A stretch of DNA of 64,000 bases from Microvirga vignae (GCF_001017175.1 NZ_LCYG01000056.1:1-64000); one strand, 5' to 3'. Positions 43,017 to 52,271 are shown, numbered from the stretch's first letter. Notes: generated by a model from the letters alone, not told the origin. Translations and numbers: made by a program.

Positions 43017-44600
43017 TTACTTGTCGATCGACCATTTCTCCGGATGGGCGTTGTAAGGTCCGCCAGCCGGAGCAGGCATCCAGACAAAATCCTTCAGCTT
43101 CGTTGAGGCGACGCCATAACGATTGGCGACCCACATCGTGGCCCAGGGGAGATTGGCGTTCATCGCCTTGCAGACCTCCTGGTAGCGAGTGGTGAGCTGC
43201 TGTGGATTGGTCTCGGCAAGTGCAGCATCCAGCGCTTTAGTCAGCTCGGGCATGTCGATGCGCAGGAAGTTCGCTCCTGCGGGAGGCTTCTGCGCCGCAT
43301 TCAGGCCGATGTTGAGACCCGACGGATCGGGCCCGTTCTGAAGCCCGGCGTAAACCAGCGGGAACTGATTAAAATCCGGATTCGCAGCGTAGATGATGCC
43401 GTTGTAGGTCGGTGTGTCGACTGCCCGTGGAACCACGTTGATGCCAACTTGCGCGAGCATGGCTTGCACGGCGGCCATGACATTGGCGGCCTGCGGCGTG
43501 TTGTAATAGGTTAGCCAGGTAATCGGCTTAGTGCCATTGATCTTTTCCCAGCCGGCATCGGCCAGCAGAGCCTTGGCCTTGGCCGGATCGTACTTGTATG
43601 GATCGAGCCCTTCTGGAACGAGATGCTTGGCGACGTAGCCGCAATTGGCCACGGTGGCAGCGCCGCTATAGAGGCTATCGATGATCGCCTGGCGGTCGAT
43701 GGCATGCATCACTGCTTGGCGAACGCGGATATCCTTCCAGAGCGGAACCTGCTGGTTGAAGCCCAGGTAATTGACGACGAAGGACTGGCCCTCGATCAAC
43801 CGGAAGGCGTTGTTGTTCTTGAAAGTCGGGACGTCATCGGACTCGACGTAGGTGAACTGGATCTCGCCGGCGCGCAGGGCGGCGACAGCGGCGGCAGTGT
43901 TCTTGAAGTAGCGGTTGATCAGTCGGTCGGACTTTGGGCGGCCGAAGCGATAATCCTCATCGGCAACCAGCTCGACATATTGGTCGGTCACGTATTGCTT
44001 GAACTTGAACGGGCCGGTGCCAATGGGATTCGTCGCCCACCAGGTGCTGGTCGCGAGCTCCTTCGGCGTGAAGCCCGAAAGAGCATGCTCGGGCAGTATC
44101 ATGAGCTTGGTCAGGGTCGCGAGGAGGCCGGCATCGGGGCGTGAGAGCTTGATGACTGCGGTGCGCTCGTCGGGCATTTCGACTGACGAGATGGCATTGA
44201 GGCGGGCCGCGAATACCGTTCCGGTTTCTCCGTTCTTGGCGAGGTCGACGGTGAACTTCACATCCTTGGAGGTGAACGGCTTGCCGTCGTGCCAAGTCTC
44301 TTTGGCAAGCTTGAACGTGTACTCGGTCTTGTCCGGGTTGATGGAATACTCTGTCGCCAGCGCCCCTTCGATCGCCGTCAGATCGGCATTGTAGTTTACC
44401 AATGGCTCGAAATAGACATTGAGCCAGGTAAAGCCGCCCGTTGCTGCGAGCGGATTGAAGTTGCCTTGGAAGCCGCCCGGACCAACGTCGAAGCCGCCCG
44501 TGATCGTCTTCTGCTCCTGGGCTGTCGCTGGCGATGTCAGGGCAGTCGCCCCGAGGAGCGCCGCAGCGGCGAAGGCCCGTCTTAATGCTCTCAGTTGCAT
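43017..44600 (-). CDS. peptide-type ABC substrate-binding protein (SBP_bac_5)
   Basis: A 527-residue periplasmic protein with a Sec signal (LRRAFAAAALLGATALTSPA, cleaved near ATAQE). Typical family 5 features: WLNVYFEPLVNYNADLTAIE, YTFKLAKETWHDGKPFTSKD, NPIGTGPFKFKQYVTDQYVE and IRVRQAVMHAIDRQAIIDSL. Relatives bind peptides, opines, nickel or glycans; sialic acid is bound by the related SatA, which fits the neighbouring genes. GGGAGGAAACG precedes the ATG. Second gene after gntR. Confidence 0.9.
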   Translation of the reverse strand: MQLRALRRAFAAAALLGATALTSPATAQEQKTITGGFDVGPGGFQGNFNPLAATGGFTWLNVYFEPLVNYNADLTAIEGALATEYSINPDKTEYTFKLAKETWHDGKPFTSKDVKFTVDLAKNGETGTVFAARLNAISSVEMPDERTAVIKLSRPDAGLLATLTKLMILPEHALSGFTPKELATSTWWATNPIGTGPFKFKQYVTDQYVELVADEDYRFGRPKSDRLINRYFKNTAAAVAALRAGEIQFTYVESDDVPTFKNNNAFRLIEGQSFVVNYLGFNQQVPLWKDIRVRQAVMHAIDRQAIIDSLYSGAATVANCGYVAKHLVPEGLDPYKYDPAKAKALLADAGWEKINGTKPITWLTYYNTPQAANVMAAVQAMLAQVGINVVPRAVDTPTYNGIIYAANPDFNQFPLVYAGLQNGPDPSGLNIGLNAAQKPPAGANFLRIDMPELTKALDAALAETNPQQLTTRYQEVCKAMNANLPWATMWVANRYGVASTKLKDFVWMPAPAGGPYNAHPEKWSIDK

Positions 44601-44612
44601 CGTTTCCTCCCG

Positions 44613-45335
44613 TTAGGCGGAGATCGACCGCCTGTTCTTGTCGATGACCTGAAGAATCCCCTCGTAATGTTCAGCGAGCCTCTTGCGGGCTCTTTCCACG
44701 TCGCGCGCCGCAACGGCCTCGACGATTTCGTGGTGATCCCGCCACGTTGAGAGCGGATCGGAGTTGGCGAGATTGGCGAAGTTGGAGGCCTTGTAGAATG
44801 CACGCCAGAAGATCTCGATGAGTCCGGTCAGCATCCGGTTGTTCTGGCAGCGGAACAGCAACCGGTGAAACTGCTCGTCCTCCTCGGCAAAGCTTTCATT
44901 ACGCTCGGCGCGCTGGCGCATCCGCTCCGTAACTTCGCGCAGAGCTGCGAGATCCTCCTCGCCGACCATCTCGACGGTCTTGTGAATGAGGCCTACCTCG
45001 AGGACGCGGCGCAATTCGCGAAGCTCCTCGACATCCCGCAAGCTATCGCCGAGACCGTAGGCGAGATTATCGAGCAGCGGCTGGAAGGAAAATTCCTTCA
45101 CGAACACGCCGATACCTCGCCGGGTCTCAAGAATCCCGATGGATTCGAGGGCCTTGATGGCCTCCCGAACCGAATTCCGGCTGACGCCGAGCTGCTGGGC
45201 GAGAAAGGACTCAGGAGGCAGAGGATCGCCGGCCTTGAGCTTATTTTCTTCGATGTAGCTGCGCAGGCTCTCCTGCACGGTCACATGCAGCAAGGGGGGC
45301 CTGCTCACGGGCTTTATGGCTTTCATCCGGGACAT
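44613..45335 (-). CDS. GntR-family (FCD) regulator, probable NanR analogue
   Basis: A 240-residue regulator. Winged helix: LRSYIEENKLKAGDPLPPES, then FLAQQLGVSRNSVREAIKAL and GILETRRGIGVFV. FCD domain from about residue 90 (ELRELRRVLEVGLIHKTVEM), with EEDEQFHRLLFRCQNN and DHHEIVEAVAARD holding probable ligand or metal residues. First gene of the opp-aldolase operon and divergent from the oxidoreductases. E. coli NanR belongs to the same subgroup. Start 45335 has AGGAG eight bases upstream; an extended frame to 45446 would run across the operator. Confidence 0.9.
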   Translation of the reverse strand: MSRMKAIKPVSRPPLLHVTVQESLRSYIEENKLKAGDPLPPESFLAQQLGVSRNSVREAIKALESIGILETRRGIGVFVKEFSFQPLLDNLAYGLGDSLRDVEELRELRRVLEVGLIHKTVEMVGEEDLAALREVTERMRQRAERNESFAEEDEQFHRLLFRCQNNRMLTGLIEIFWRAFYKASNFANLANSDPLSTWRDHHEIVEAVAARDVERARKRLAEHYEGILQVIDKNRRSISA

Positions 45336-45394
45336 CGGTTGCTCCTGCTCACCGCGACATGAACCATATTCGTAGCGGACGAGCTGCCAAGTGC

Positions 45395-45429
45395 CTTGTA
45401 GCATATCAGCTTGTAGGATATCCTGCAAG
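45395..45429. promoter_or_regulatory. probable GntR operator in the divergent nan-like promoter
   Basis: CTTGTAGGAT directly followed by ATCCTGCAAG (45410-45429) is a 20-base palindrome with one mismatched pair. A second left half, CTTGTAGCAT, lies at 45395-45404, 15 bases away. The site is between gntR (start 45335) and the first oxidoreductase (start 45452), where it could control both transcription units. Confidence 0.65.
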
Positions 45430-45451
45430 CGATGTAGGTGAGGCATGGCTT

Positions 45452-46423
45452 ATGCGGGTAGCTTTACTGGGCGTCAGCCACTGGCACGCACGAATGCACT
45501 TGGACGCGATCCGGTTTTCCGGCGGCGAGGTCATCGCGACCTGGGATCGGAACGCCGATATCGGGGCGACCTTTGCCGCGCTCCATGGACTTTCTGCCTG
45601 TCAGAGCTTGGGACAAGCCCTCGCCGCGAGGCCCGACCTCGTGGTCCTGATGGGCTCCCCTCCAAACGTGCTGGAGATTGCCTTAGAGGTCATGGCCGCC
45701 GATGTGCCCATGATCCTTGAGAAACCGGCATCCAGCATGACCCATAGTTTGGCACTGATCGTGGAGGAGACCCTTAGGCGCGGCAGCTTTGTCGGCGTGC
45801 CTCTGCCAAACCGCTTCAGCCCGATCTTTCGGGAAATAGCCGGACTTGAGGGCCAAGGTCGCCTTGGAAAGCTCGCGCATGGTCATTTTCGGATCGTCAA
45901 TGGTCCGCCACAACGCTACCGCGACGACGGCGTCGGCTGGATGCTCGACCCTGCCATTAGCGGTGGCGGGGCGCTGCGCAATCTCGGCATTCACGGCATC
46001 GACGCGGCCCGCGCTCTTGCGCAGGGAGCATTGCGCGTTGTCTCGGCCTTGATCGGGAACCGCATCCATCGCGAGCGTGTCGAGGATCATGCCCATGTCG
46101 CGCTCCTGGATGAGGCCGGAACGCTTTTCACAATCGAGGCTGGCTACACTTACGCATCGATGGCGCCCGGCGGGGATTTCGAGTGGCGGCTCGCCACCAG
46201 CAATGCCTACCTCATCGATCGGGGAGAAACGGCTCAATGCGCGACCCTGGACGACGGGAGCGTGCGCGCGCTGCCGCCTGAGCCCACCAGCACGCGTTAC
46301 AGGCTGTTCATGGCCGATACCTTCAACAGGATGCGCACCGGTGCAGCACCGGCGGTCGGGATCCAGGATTACCATTCGGCCATGCAGCTCATCGACATGG
46401 CCTATGAAAAGGCAAATTCATGA
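45452..46423 (+). CDS. Gfo/Idh/MocA-family oxidoreductase with atypical nucleotide loop
   Basis: A 323-residue protein. The Rossmann start is VALLGVSHWHARMHLDAIRF, where G-V-S-H-W-H replaces the usual G-x-G-x-x-G. The family EKP motif is present (MILEKPASSMTHSLAL), and the catalytic His region lies in GGALRNLGIHGIDAARAL. C-terminal alpha/beta domain follows. The H-W-H loop defines a subgroup of unknown substrate. In a sialic-acid context a role in processing 2,7-anhydro-Neu5Ac or a sugar acid is possible, inferred from known NanOx/YjhC enzymes. Overlaps the next gene by four bases (ATGA). Confidence 0.82.
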   Translation: MRVALLGVSHWHARMHLDAIRFSGGEVIATWDRNADIGATFAALHGLSACQSLGQALAARPDLVVLMGSPPNVLEIALEVMAADVPMILEKPASSMTHSLALIVEETLRRGSFVGVPLPNRFSPIFREIAGLEGQGRLGKLAHGHFRIVNGPPQRYRDDGVGWMLDPAISGGGALRNLGIHGIDAARALAQGALRVVSALIGNRIHRERVEDHAHVALLDEAGTLFTIEAGYTYASMAPGGDFEWRLATSNAYLIDRGETAQCATLDDGSVRALPPEPTSTRYRLFMADTFNRMRTGAAPAVGIQDYHSAMQLIDMAYEKANS

Positions 46424-47421
46424 TCGGAGTAGGCATTATCGGGGCAGGTCATTTTGGTGCCGTTCACGCCCGTGCCATGGCGAGGGTGAAAGAGGTCCGG
46501 CTCGTCGCCTCCTGCCGGGAAGACAGAGCCGCTGCAGCCGCCTTCGCGGCTGAACATGGCGGTAAGAGCTATTCCGACTGGCGCGCTCTGCTCGAAGATC
46601 CGGAGATCGATGCCGTTCTGATCGCGACGCCACACCATCGTCACGAGGAGATCGCCATTGGTGCCGCACAAGCGGGCAAGCACATCCTGCTCGAGAAGCC
46701 AATGGCGCCTAGCGTGGCCGCCTGCGACAGGATCCAGGCAGCCGCCGACGCGAACAACATCAAGCTCATGATCGGACATATCATGCATTTCGCCCTACCC
46801 TGTCTCAGAGCCAAGGAGATTGTCGAGTCGGGCACACTTGGTGCGCCGATCCTAGGGTCAAGCTGGATGATCAAGCTCTGGATGGAGGACAACCGCCGCT
46901 CCTGGCATCTCAACCGGGCTTCAGGCGGCGGCATGCTGTTGACTGCGGGTATCCACGCGCTCGATCGCTTGATATGGCTCATGGGACAGCCCGTGACCGG
47001 GGTGACCGCAATGACTGGCACCTATTTCCACGATCAGGAGGCTGACGACTCGGCGCTGATCGGACTGCGCTTCGCCAATGACCGAATCGGTCAAGTCGCC
47101 AGCATTGGCTACCGCGATGGTGCGGTATCGTTTGCCATGGACCTTGTGTGCGAAAAGGGCATCATCCGGATCGATTTCGATCACGGCGTCTCTCTGGGCC
47201 AGGGGGCTGTCTGGAATCCGATTCCGGACTCGATCGAGACAGACTGGATGGACAAGGCCGTTGCACGCGAATGGCAGGCAATGGCCGCCAGCATCATGAA
47301 CGATGCGCCCTCCCCCGTCAGCGGGACCTATGGACGCCATGTCATCGCGTGCATCGAGGCTGCCTATCAGGCCAGCGCCGAGCGACGTGAAGTCCAACTG
47401 CCCAGTGCGAGCTTCGAATAG
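46420..47421 (+). CDS. Gfo/Idh/MocA-family oxidoreductase
   Basis: A 333-residue protein. GVGIIGAGHFGAVHARAMAR is a normal dinucleotide loop, LLEKPMAPSVAACDRI the EKP motif, and GGGMLLTAGIHALDRLIWLM carries the catalytic His. NAD-dependent sugar dehydrogenase or hydrolase chemistry expected. Translationally coupled to the preceding family member and followed by the NanE-NanK fusion 42 bases downstream. Confidence 0.88.
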   Translation: MIGVGIIGAGHFGAVHARAMARVKEVRLVASCREDRAAAAAFAAEHGGKSYSDWRALLEDPEIDAVLIATPHHRHEEIAIGAAQAGKHILLEKPMAPSVAACDRIQAAADANNIKLMIGHIMHFALPCLRAKEIVESGTLGAPILGSSWMIKLWMEDNRRSWHLNRASGGGMLLTAGIHALDRLIWLMGQPVTGVTAMTGTYFHDQEADDSALIGLRFANDRIGQVASIGYRDGAVSFAMDLVCEKGIIRIDFDHGVSLGQGAVWNPIPDSIETDWMDKAVAREWQAMAASIMNDAPSPVSGTYGRHVIACIEAAYQASAERREVQLPSASFE

Positions 47422-47463
47422 AGTGTCGTCCGACAGCGCCAGAATTGATGATCGGGACCTATC

Positions 47464-49035
47464 ATGACATCGCATCTTGCGGCTCCGCGAGCCGCATTCA
47501 TCGACGCAATACGAGGCGGTCTCATCGTATCCTGCCAACCAGTGCCGGGTGGGCCGTTTGATGATCCCGACTCCGTCGTGCGCTTCGCGCTGGCGACACA
47601 GAACGCTGGTGCCAAGGCCTTGCGCATAGAAGGCGTTTCGAACGTCGCCGCGGTCGCCGCTGCCTGTTCGATTCCGATCATCGGCCTCGTGAAGCGTGAC
47701 CTGGCCGATACGCCAGTCCGGATCACCCCTTGGATCGAGGATGTCAAAGCGCTGGCCGAGGCGGGCGCCACAATCATTGCCTTTGACGCTACAGATCGAA
47801 CACGGCCCGTACCAGTCGAGGATCTAATCAAAGCGGTGCATGCCCAAGGCCGTCGTGCAATGGCCGACATCGCGACGATTGCCGAAGCCAGGAGTGCAGC
47901 CGGGCTTGGCGTCGACATTATAGGCACGACGATGTCGGGCTATACCGGCATGGAGCCGCCACCCCGAGCGCCCGATATGGATCTGGTGGTCCAGGCCCGT
48001 GATCTCGGCAAGCCTGTCATCGCGGAAGGCCGCTACAACGAGCCACGCCTCGCGGCGGCCGCCATTCGAGCCGGCGCCACGGCCGTCGTCGTTGGTTCCG
48101 CGATCACACGACCGGAGCACATCACACGCTGGTTTGTGGATGCGATGGCAGCCGAAACCGCGATCGCTCAACCTGTCCTCGCGATCGATATCGGCGGCAG
48201 CAAGACAGCCGTCGCGCTAGTCCGGGGGAATGGCGTCGTCGCGCGAAGACAGGTCCCGACAAGACCGGCCGATGGCGTGGAGGTGTGGCTGCAATCGATC
48301 GCCGACATGGCGCAGGACTGGCGCGGGCAATATGACGGTGTTGCAGCTGCCGTCACCGGGCTCGTGCGCGAAGGGCGGTGGTTTGCCGTCAATCCGGCAA
48401 CACTGCCTGTTCCGGCACGCTTCGATTTGGCGTCGCGACTGAAGGGGCTCTTTTCGGGACCTGTCGTGGCGGTCAACGACGCCCAGGCAGCCGCATGGGG
48501 TGAATATCGCTTTGGTGCCGGCCAGGGGCGTAATCTTCTTTTCCTCACCATTTCAAGCGGAATCGGCGGGGGTATCGTAAGCGGCGGACAGCTCCTGCAC
48601 GGATCAAGCGGCCTTGCTGGACATGTCGGTCAGATGCCCATGCCGACGTCCGGGATGCAATATCACTCCTTAGAAGAGGTGGCTTCCGGTTTCGCCATTG
48701 CCGCCGCAGCCCGTAAAGCCGGACATGAGGCGGATGCCAGAGCCGTTTTCGCTGCCGCTGCAGCAGGCGAGAGTTGGGCCGAGTGCATCATTAACGGCTC
48801 GGTCAACCATCTCGCCGCATATCTGTCAGGATTGCAGGCCGTCATCGATCCGCAGGTCATCGTGATTGGTGGTGGTGTGGGCCTCGCGCCGGGCTATCTT
48901 TCCCGCCTCGAGAAAGCTCTATCGCACTTCCCTGCGCTTCTCCGGCCCTCCCTGAAGCCGGCGCTCCTTGGTCCAAATGCCGGCCTCCTGGGGGCAGCAG
49001 ACCTTTTGAATCGGCAGATGATGATGGCAAGATAA
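47464..49035 (+). CDS. N-acetylmannosamine-6-phosphate 2-epimerase / ROK-family ManNAc kinase fusion
   Basis: A 523-residue fusion. Residues 1-225 are NanE: GGLIVSCQPVPGGPFDDPDS, catalytic Lys in IIGLVKRDL and Glu in VIAEGRYNEPRLAAAAI. Residues about 235-520 are a ROK kinase like NanK: LAIDIGGSKTAVALV (phosphate loop), catalytic Asp in VAVNDAQAAAWGEY and SSGIGGGIVSGGQLLHGSSG. The Cys-rich ROK zinc motif is missing; the position reads TSGMQYHSLEEVASG. The fusion would phosphorylate ManNAc and epimerise it to GlcNAc-6-P, steps two and three of sialic-acid catabolism. Confidence 0.88.
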   Translation: MTSHLAAPRAAFIDAIRGGLIVSCQPVPGGPFDDPDSVVRFALATQNAGAKALRIEGVSNVAAVAAACSIPIIGLVKRDLADTPVRITPWIEDVKALAEAGATIIAFDATDRTRPVPVEDLIKAVHAQGRRAMADIATIAEARSAAGLGVDIIGTTMSGYTGMEPPPRAPDMDLVVQARDLGKPVIAEGRYNEPRLAAAAIRAGATAVVVGSAITRPEHITRWFVDAMAAETAIAQPVLAIDIGGSKTAVALVRGNGVVARRQVPTRPADGVEVWLQSIADMAQDWRGQYDGVAAAVTGLVREGRWFAVNPATLPVPARFDLASRLKGLFSGPVVAVNDAQAAAWGEYRFGAGQGRNLLFLTISSGIGGGIVSGGQLLHGSSGLAGHVGQMPMPTSGMQYHSLEEVASGFAIAAAARKAGHEADARAVFAAAAAGESWAECIINGSVNHLAAYLSGLQAVIDPQVIVIGGGVGLAPGYLSRLEKALSHFPALLRPSLKPALLGPNAGLLGAADLLNRQMMMAR

Positions 49036-49041
49036 CACCCA

Positions 49042-49077
49042 GCGGGCATCGTCAAGTTGTTGGAGGGTGACGCCCGC
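49042..49077 (+). terminator. hairpin after the NanE-NanK fusion
   Basis: GCGGGC (49042-49047) pairs with GCCCGC (49072-49077), and inside it GTCA (49051-49054) with TGAC (49068-49071). Seven bases beyond the stop codon, no U-run. Confidence 0.4.
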
Positions 49078-49520
49078 CGCAGCACACCTGCTATGTCCCC
49101 CGGTCTGTTTCCGCTTGGAGAGGAATGATCCGAGTCGAGCGCAAGAGTTCATCATCAATCTGTTCTGCATGAGCATCTGCATTGGCCCAACGCGGCCGCA
49201 ATCACGTTGCGCTCACACGGTCGATCATGATCGACGCGCAACCAGCCGCTAATGTTGATGCCCGAACACGGGAAATGCCAATTCCAACCAATGTGAGATT
49301 ATGCATCGCGACATCGCGCAAAGCGTCGGCCGCCCCAGCACCGGCCATCGCCACCTGGGTACCATCACGCGCTGCGGCCACGGTTTGATTTGCCCCTAGC
49401 CATCCGCCTCCTGCGGAGCCCGTGCGCGAGCAGAGTCTGGCCAGAATGAGGGATCGCCGACATGTCAAAGACGAAGTCTACGTCCAGCGAGCCGAAAACC
49501 GCAATCATGGAAGGCCACCC
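49078..49520. other. intergenic stretch between convergent cassettes, no gene recognised
   Basis: About 440 bases. A minus-strand 88-codon frame at 49202-49468 (VAMAGAGAADALRDVAMHNL) looks protein-like in composition but has no recognised family; it may be a relic. Nothing else supported. Confidence 0.4.
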
Positions 49521-51332
49521 CTACGGATCGCTGACCTGAACGAAATGGTCCGGCGAAACCTCACGGTAGGTTCGCTTTGGAGCGACATAATCCGGAGGCC
49601 TAACCGGGCTCCTGATTTCATCGTTTGATATACGACGCAGATGGCGTCGCACAGGATCTGCAATCGGAACTGCAGCCATCAGCCGCTTCGTGTAGGGATG
49701 CTGCGGATTCTCAAACAGTGAGGCGCGGGGGCCAATCTCAACAATCTCGCCGAGGTACATCACGGCAACGCGATGGCTGATCCGCTCGACGACCGCCATG
49801 TCATGCGAGATGAAGAGATAGGCGAGCCCAAGCTTCTCCTGTAGGTCGAGCATCAGGTTAATGACCTGAGCCTTGACAGAGACATCGAGCGCGGAAACAG
49901 ATTCATCTGCGACAATCAGTTTTGGTTCAAGCGCAAGCGCACGCGCAATGCAGATTCGTTGGCGCTGTCCACCTGAAAACTCATGCGGAAAACGATCGGC
50001 CATCGCGGCCGAGAGGCCGACGCGTTCGAGCAGGTCAGCGACACGCTCGCTCGCCTCCTTCTGAGTCGCCAATCCGTGCGTAAGTATAGGCTCGGCGATT
50101 GCAGAACCGACACGAACGCGTGGATTGAGACTATCGAACGGATCCTGGAAAATCATCTGAGCATTGCGGCGTATGGCGACGAGATCCGACTTGCGCGCGC
50201 GACGCACATCCTTTCCGGCGATCTCGATTTTGCCCTCCTTCGCTTCGGTGAGACGAATGATCGATCGTCCCGTGGTTGATTTGCCACAGCCGGATTCACC
50301 AACAAGTGACAGCGTCTCACCCTCGCGCACGCTGAAGGATACGTTCTCGACCGCGTGGACGCGCCCTGAGACGCGGCCGAAAAGGCCCGATTTCAGATTA
50401 AATCGCGTCACCAGGTTCTCAACCTTGAGGATTGGGTAGCGTCCGGTCTTGATTGTATCAGCAGTCTCCTTCAACGGCGCCGCCTCGCCGGTCGCCAGAT
50501 CGACCAGCGGAAAGCGCATCGGTTTCGACGTTCCGGTCATAGATCCGAGCTGAGGAACGGCCGAAAGGAGCGCACGGGTATAGGGATGTCTGGCGTTTGC
50601 AAAGATCTCCTGGGTTGTGCCCGCTTCAACGGCCTCGCCCCGATACATGACGACCGCCCGATCCGAGATTTCGGCAACGACACCCATATCGTGAGTGATG
50701 AAGAGAACGGACATGCCCTCCTCCTCCTGCAACGTCTTAATGAGTTCCAGGATTTGCGCCTGAATCGTCACATCGAGCGCAGTGGTTGGCTCGTCCGCAA
50801 TCAGGAGCTTTGGGCTGCAGGCAAGTGCGACCGCGATGACAACCCGCTGGCGCATACCGCCCGAGAAGCTCATTGGGTATTCGTTAAGACGCGACCTTGC
50901 GGATGGAATCCGAACCCTGTCGAGCAGCCGCACGGCTTCCACTTCCGCATCAGCGTGCGACATGCCGCGATGCTGAACCAGCACCTCGGTGATCTGGCGC
51001 CCGATCTTCAGCACGGGATTGAGGCTTGTCATCGGCTCCTGGAAGATCATGCCGATGCGGTTCCCACGCACTTTCTGCATCTCGTCGAGTGGCAGGTCGA
51101 GCAGGTTTTTCCCGTCGAAGTCCATCCTGCCGGTGACGCGCGAGTTGGCAGGTGACAATAGCCGCATGATCGATAGCGCCGTGACGCTTTTGCCAGAACC
51201 GGATTCGCCGACAACAGCGACCGTTTCTTTCGGCGCGATGTCGAAACTGACGTCACGTACGACGTTCATCCATTCGCCACCGACGCGAAACGAAGTATTG
51301 AGATTGGAGATTGATAGAACCGGCCTTGGCAT
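49521..51332 (-). CDS. fused dual ATP-binding ABC protein (DppD-DppF/GsiA-like)
   Basis: A 603-residue protein with two complete ATPase domains. First: [49 protein letters not shown]. Second (from about residue 305): GESGCGKSTTGRSIIRLT, FSGGQRQRICIARALALEP, LIVADESVSALD (Ser replaces Pro in the usual E-P). The fusion supplies both ATPases of the peptide-type importer in one chain, unlike the separate OppD/OppF of the upstream cluster. Last gene of the operon, starting three bases after the permease stop. Confidence 0.92.
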   Translation of the reverse strand: MPRPVLSISNLNTSFRVGGEWMNVVRDVSFDIAPKETVAVVGESGSGKSVTALSIMRLLSPANSRVTGRMDFDGKNLLDLPLDEMQKVRGNRIGMIFQEPMTSLNPVLKIGRQITEVLVQHRGMSHADAEVEAVRLLDRVRIPSARSRLNEYPMSFSGGMRQRVVIAVALACSPKLLIADEPTTALDVTIQAQILELIKTLQEEEGMSVLFITHDMGVVAEISDRAVVMYRGEAVEAGTTQEIFANARHPYTRALLSAVPQLGSMTGTSKPMRFPLVDLATGEAAPLKETADTIKTGRYPILKVENLVTRFNLKSGLFGRVSGRVHAVENVSFSVREGETLSLVGESGCGKSTTGRSIIRLTEAKEGKIEIAGKDVRRARKSDLVAIRRNAQMIFQDPFDSLNPRVRVGSAIAEPILTHGLATQKEASERVADLLERVGLSAAMADRFPHEFSGGQRQRICIARALALEPKLIVADESVSALDVSVKAQVINLMLDLQEKLGLAYLFISHDMAVVERISHRVAVMYLGEIVEIGPRASLFENPQHPYTKRLMAAVPIADPVRRHLRRISNDEIRSPVRPPDYVAPKRTYREVSPDHFVQVSDP

Positions 51333-51335
51333 GGT

Positions 51336-52271
51336 TCACCCCTCGCGTCTGGGATTGAGGATGTCGCGCAGCGCATCGCCGATGAGGTTGATGCCAATGA
51401 TCAGCAGCAGAAGTGCCAGACCTGGGAAGAAACTGATCCAGTAGTCGCCGGACAGCAGATACTCGAAGCCGTTCGAGATCAATAGGCCTAGCGAGGGCTC
51501 AGTTACCGGAAGGCCGATGCCGAGGAACGACAGCGTTGCTTCAAGCATAATGGCGTAGGCTACCCGCATCGTCGCCACGACTGTCAGCGGCGGTAGACAG
51601 TTCGGCAGGATATGCCGGAACACGATGCGGCGATCGGGCAGCGCCATACTCCGGGCCGCGTCGACGTAAGCGCGTCGGCGCTCAACGAGCGCCGAGCCAC
51701 GAATGGTGCGGGCATAGTACGCCCATTGGGTGACAACGAGGGCTAGAATGATCTTGTCGATACCTTGACCGAAGATTGCGAGAAAGATCAGCGCGATCAG
51801 GATTGCCGGAAAGCTGAGTTGAATATCGACGATGCGCATCAGAAAAGAGTCGGTGCGGCCGCCAGCATAGGCGCTGATCAGGCCGATCGAGGCGCCGATG
51901 ACAAGAGCGATTGCCGCGCTCGAGATTCCAACGATGACGCTGGTACGCAGACCGTAAAGGATGGCGCTGAATAGATCGCGCCCCTGATCGTCAGTACCTA
52001 TCAGATAGACGGCACCGGTCATGCTTCTCGAGCCCGGAGGCAGGCGATTGTCCATAATGTCTAGTTGTGTCAGGTCATAGGGGTTCTGCGGCGCGATCAT
52101 TGGCGCAAGGACCGCGGCCAGAAGCAGAATGGCGATGATAATCAGACCGGTCAGTGCGAGTTTATCGTGCAGCAGCGCAAAGATCGTTTCGCGGAAAGGC
52201 GAGCGAGCGGCCGGTTTATTGCCTGTGGTACGGTTGTGGACCGAATTGTCGGTCTGAATGTCGGTGCTCAT
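51336..52271 (-). CDS. ABC transporter permease (DppC-like)
   Basis: A 311-residue permease. LTGLIIIAILLLAAVLAPMI is the N-terminal helix, YLIGTDDQGRDLFSAILYGL the DppC motif and ERRRAYVDAARSMALPDRRI the EAA loop. Overlaps the DppB-like gene by four bases (ATGA). Confidence 0.9.
   Translation of the reverse strand: MSTDIQTDNSVHNRTTGNKPAARSPFRETIFALLHDKLALTGLIIIAILLLAAVLAPMIAPQNPYDLTQLDIMDNRLPPGSRSMTGAVYLIGTDDQGRDLFSAILYGLRTSVIVGISSAAIALVIGASIGLISAYAGGRTDSFLMRIVDIQLSFPAILIALIFLAIFGQGIDKIILALVVTQWAYYARTIRGSALVERRRAYVDAARSMALPDRRIVFRHILPNCLPPLTVVATMRVAYAIMLEATLSFLGIGLPVTEPSLGLLISNGFEYLLSGDYWISFFPGLALLLLIIGINLIGDALRDILNPRREG

Noticed and set aside
49202..49468. 88-codon minus-strand frame with alanine-rich segments
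   Set aside because: Looks somewhat protein-like but no family was recognised and flanks are non-coding. Noted as a possible relic only.
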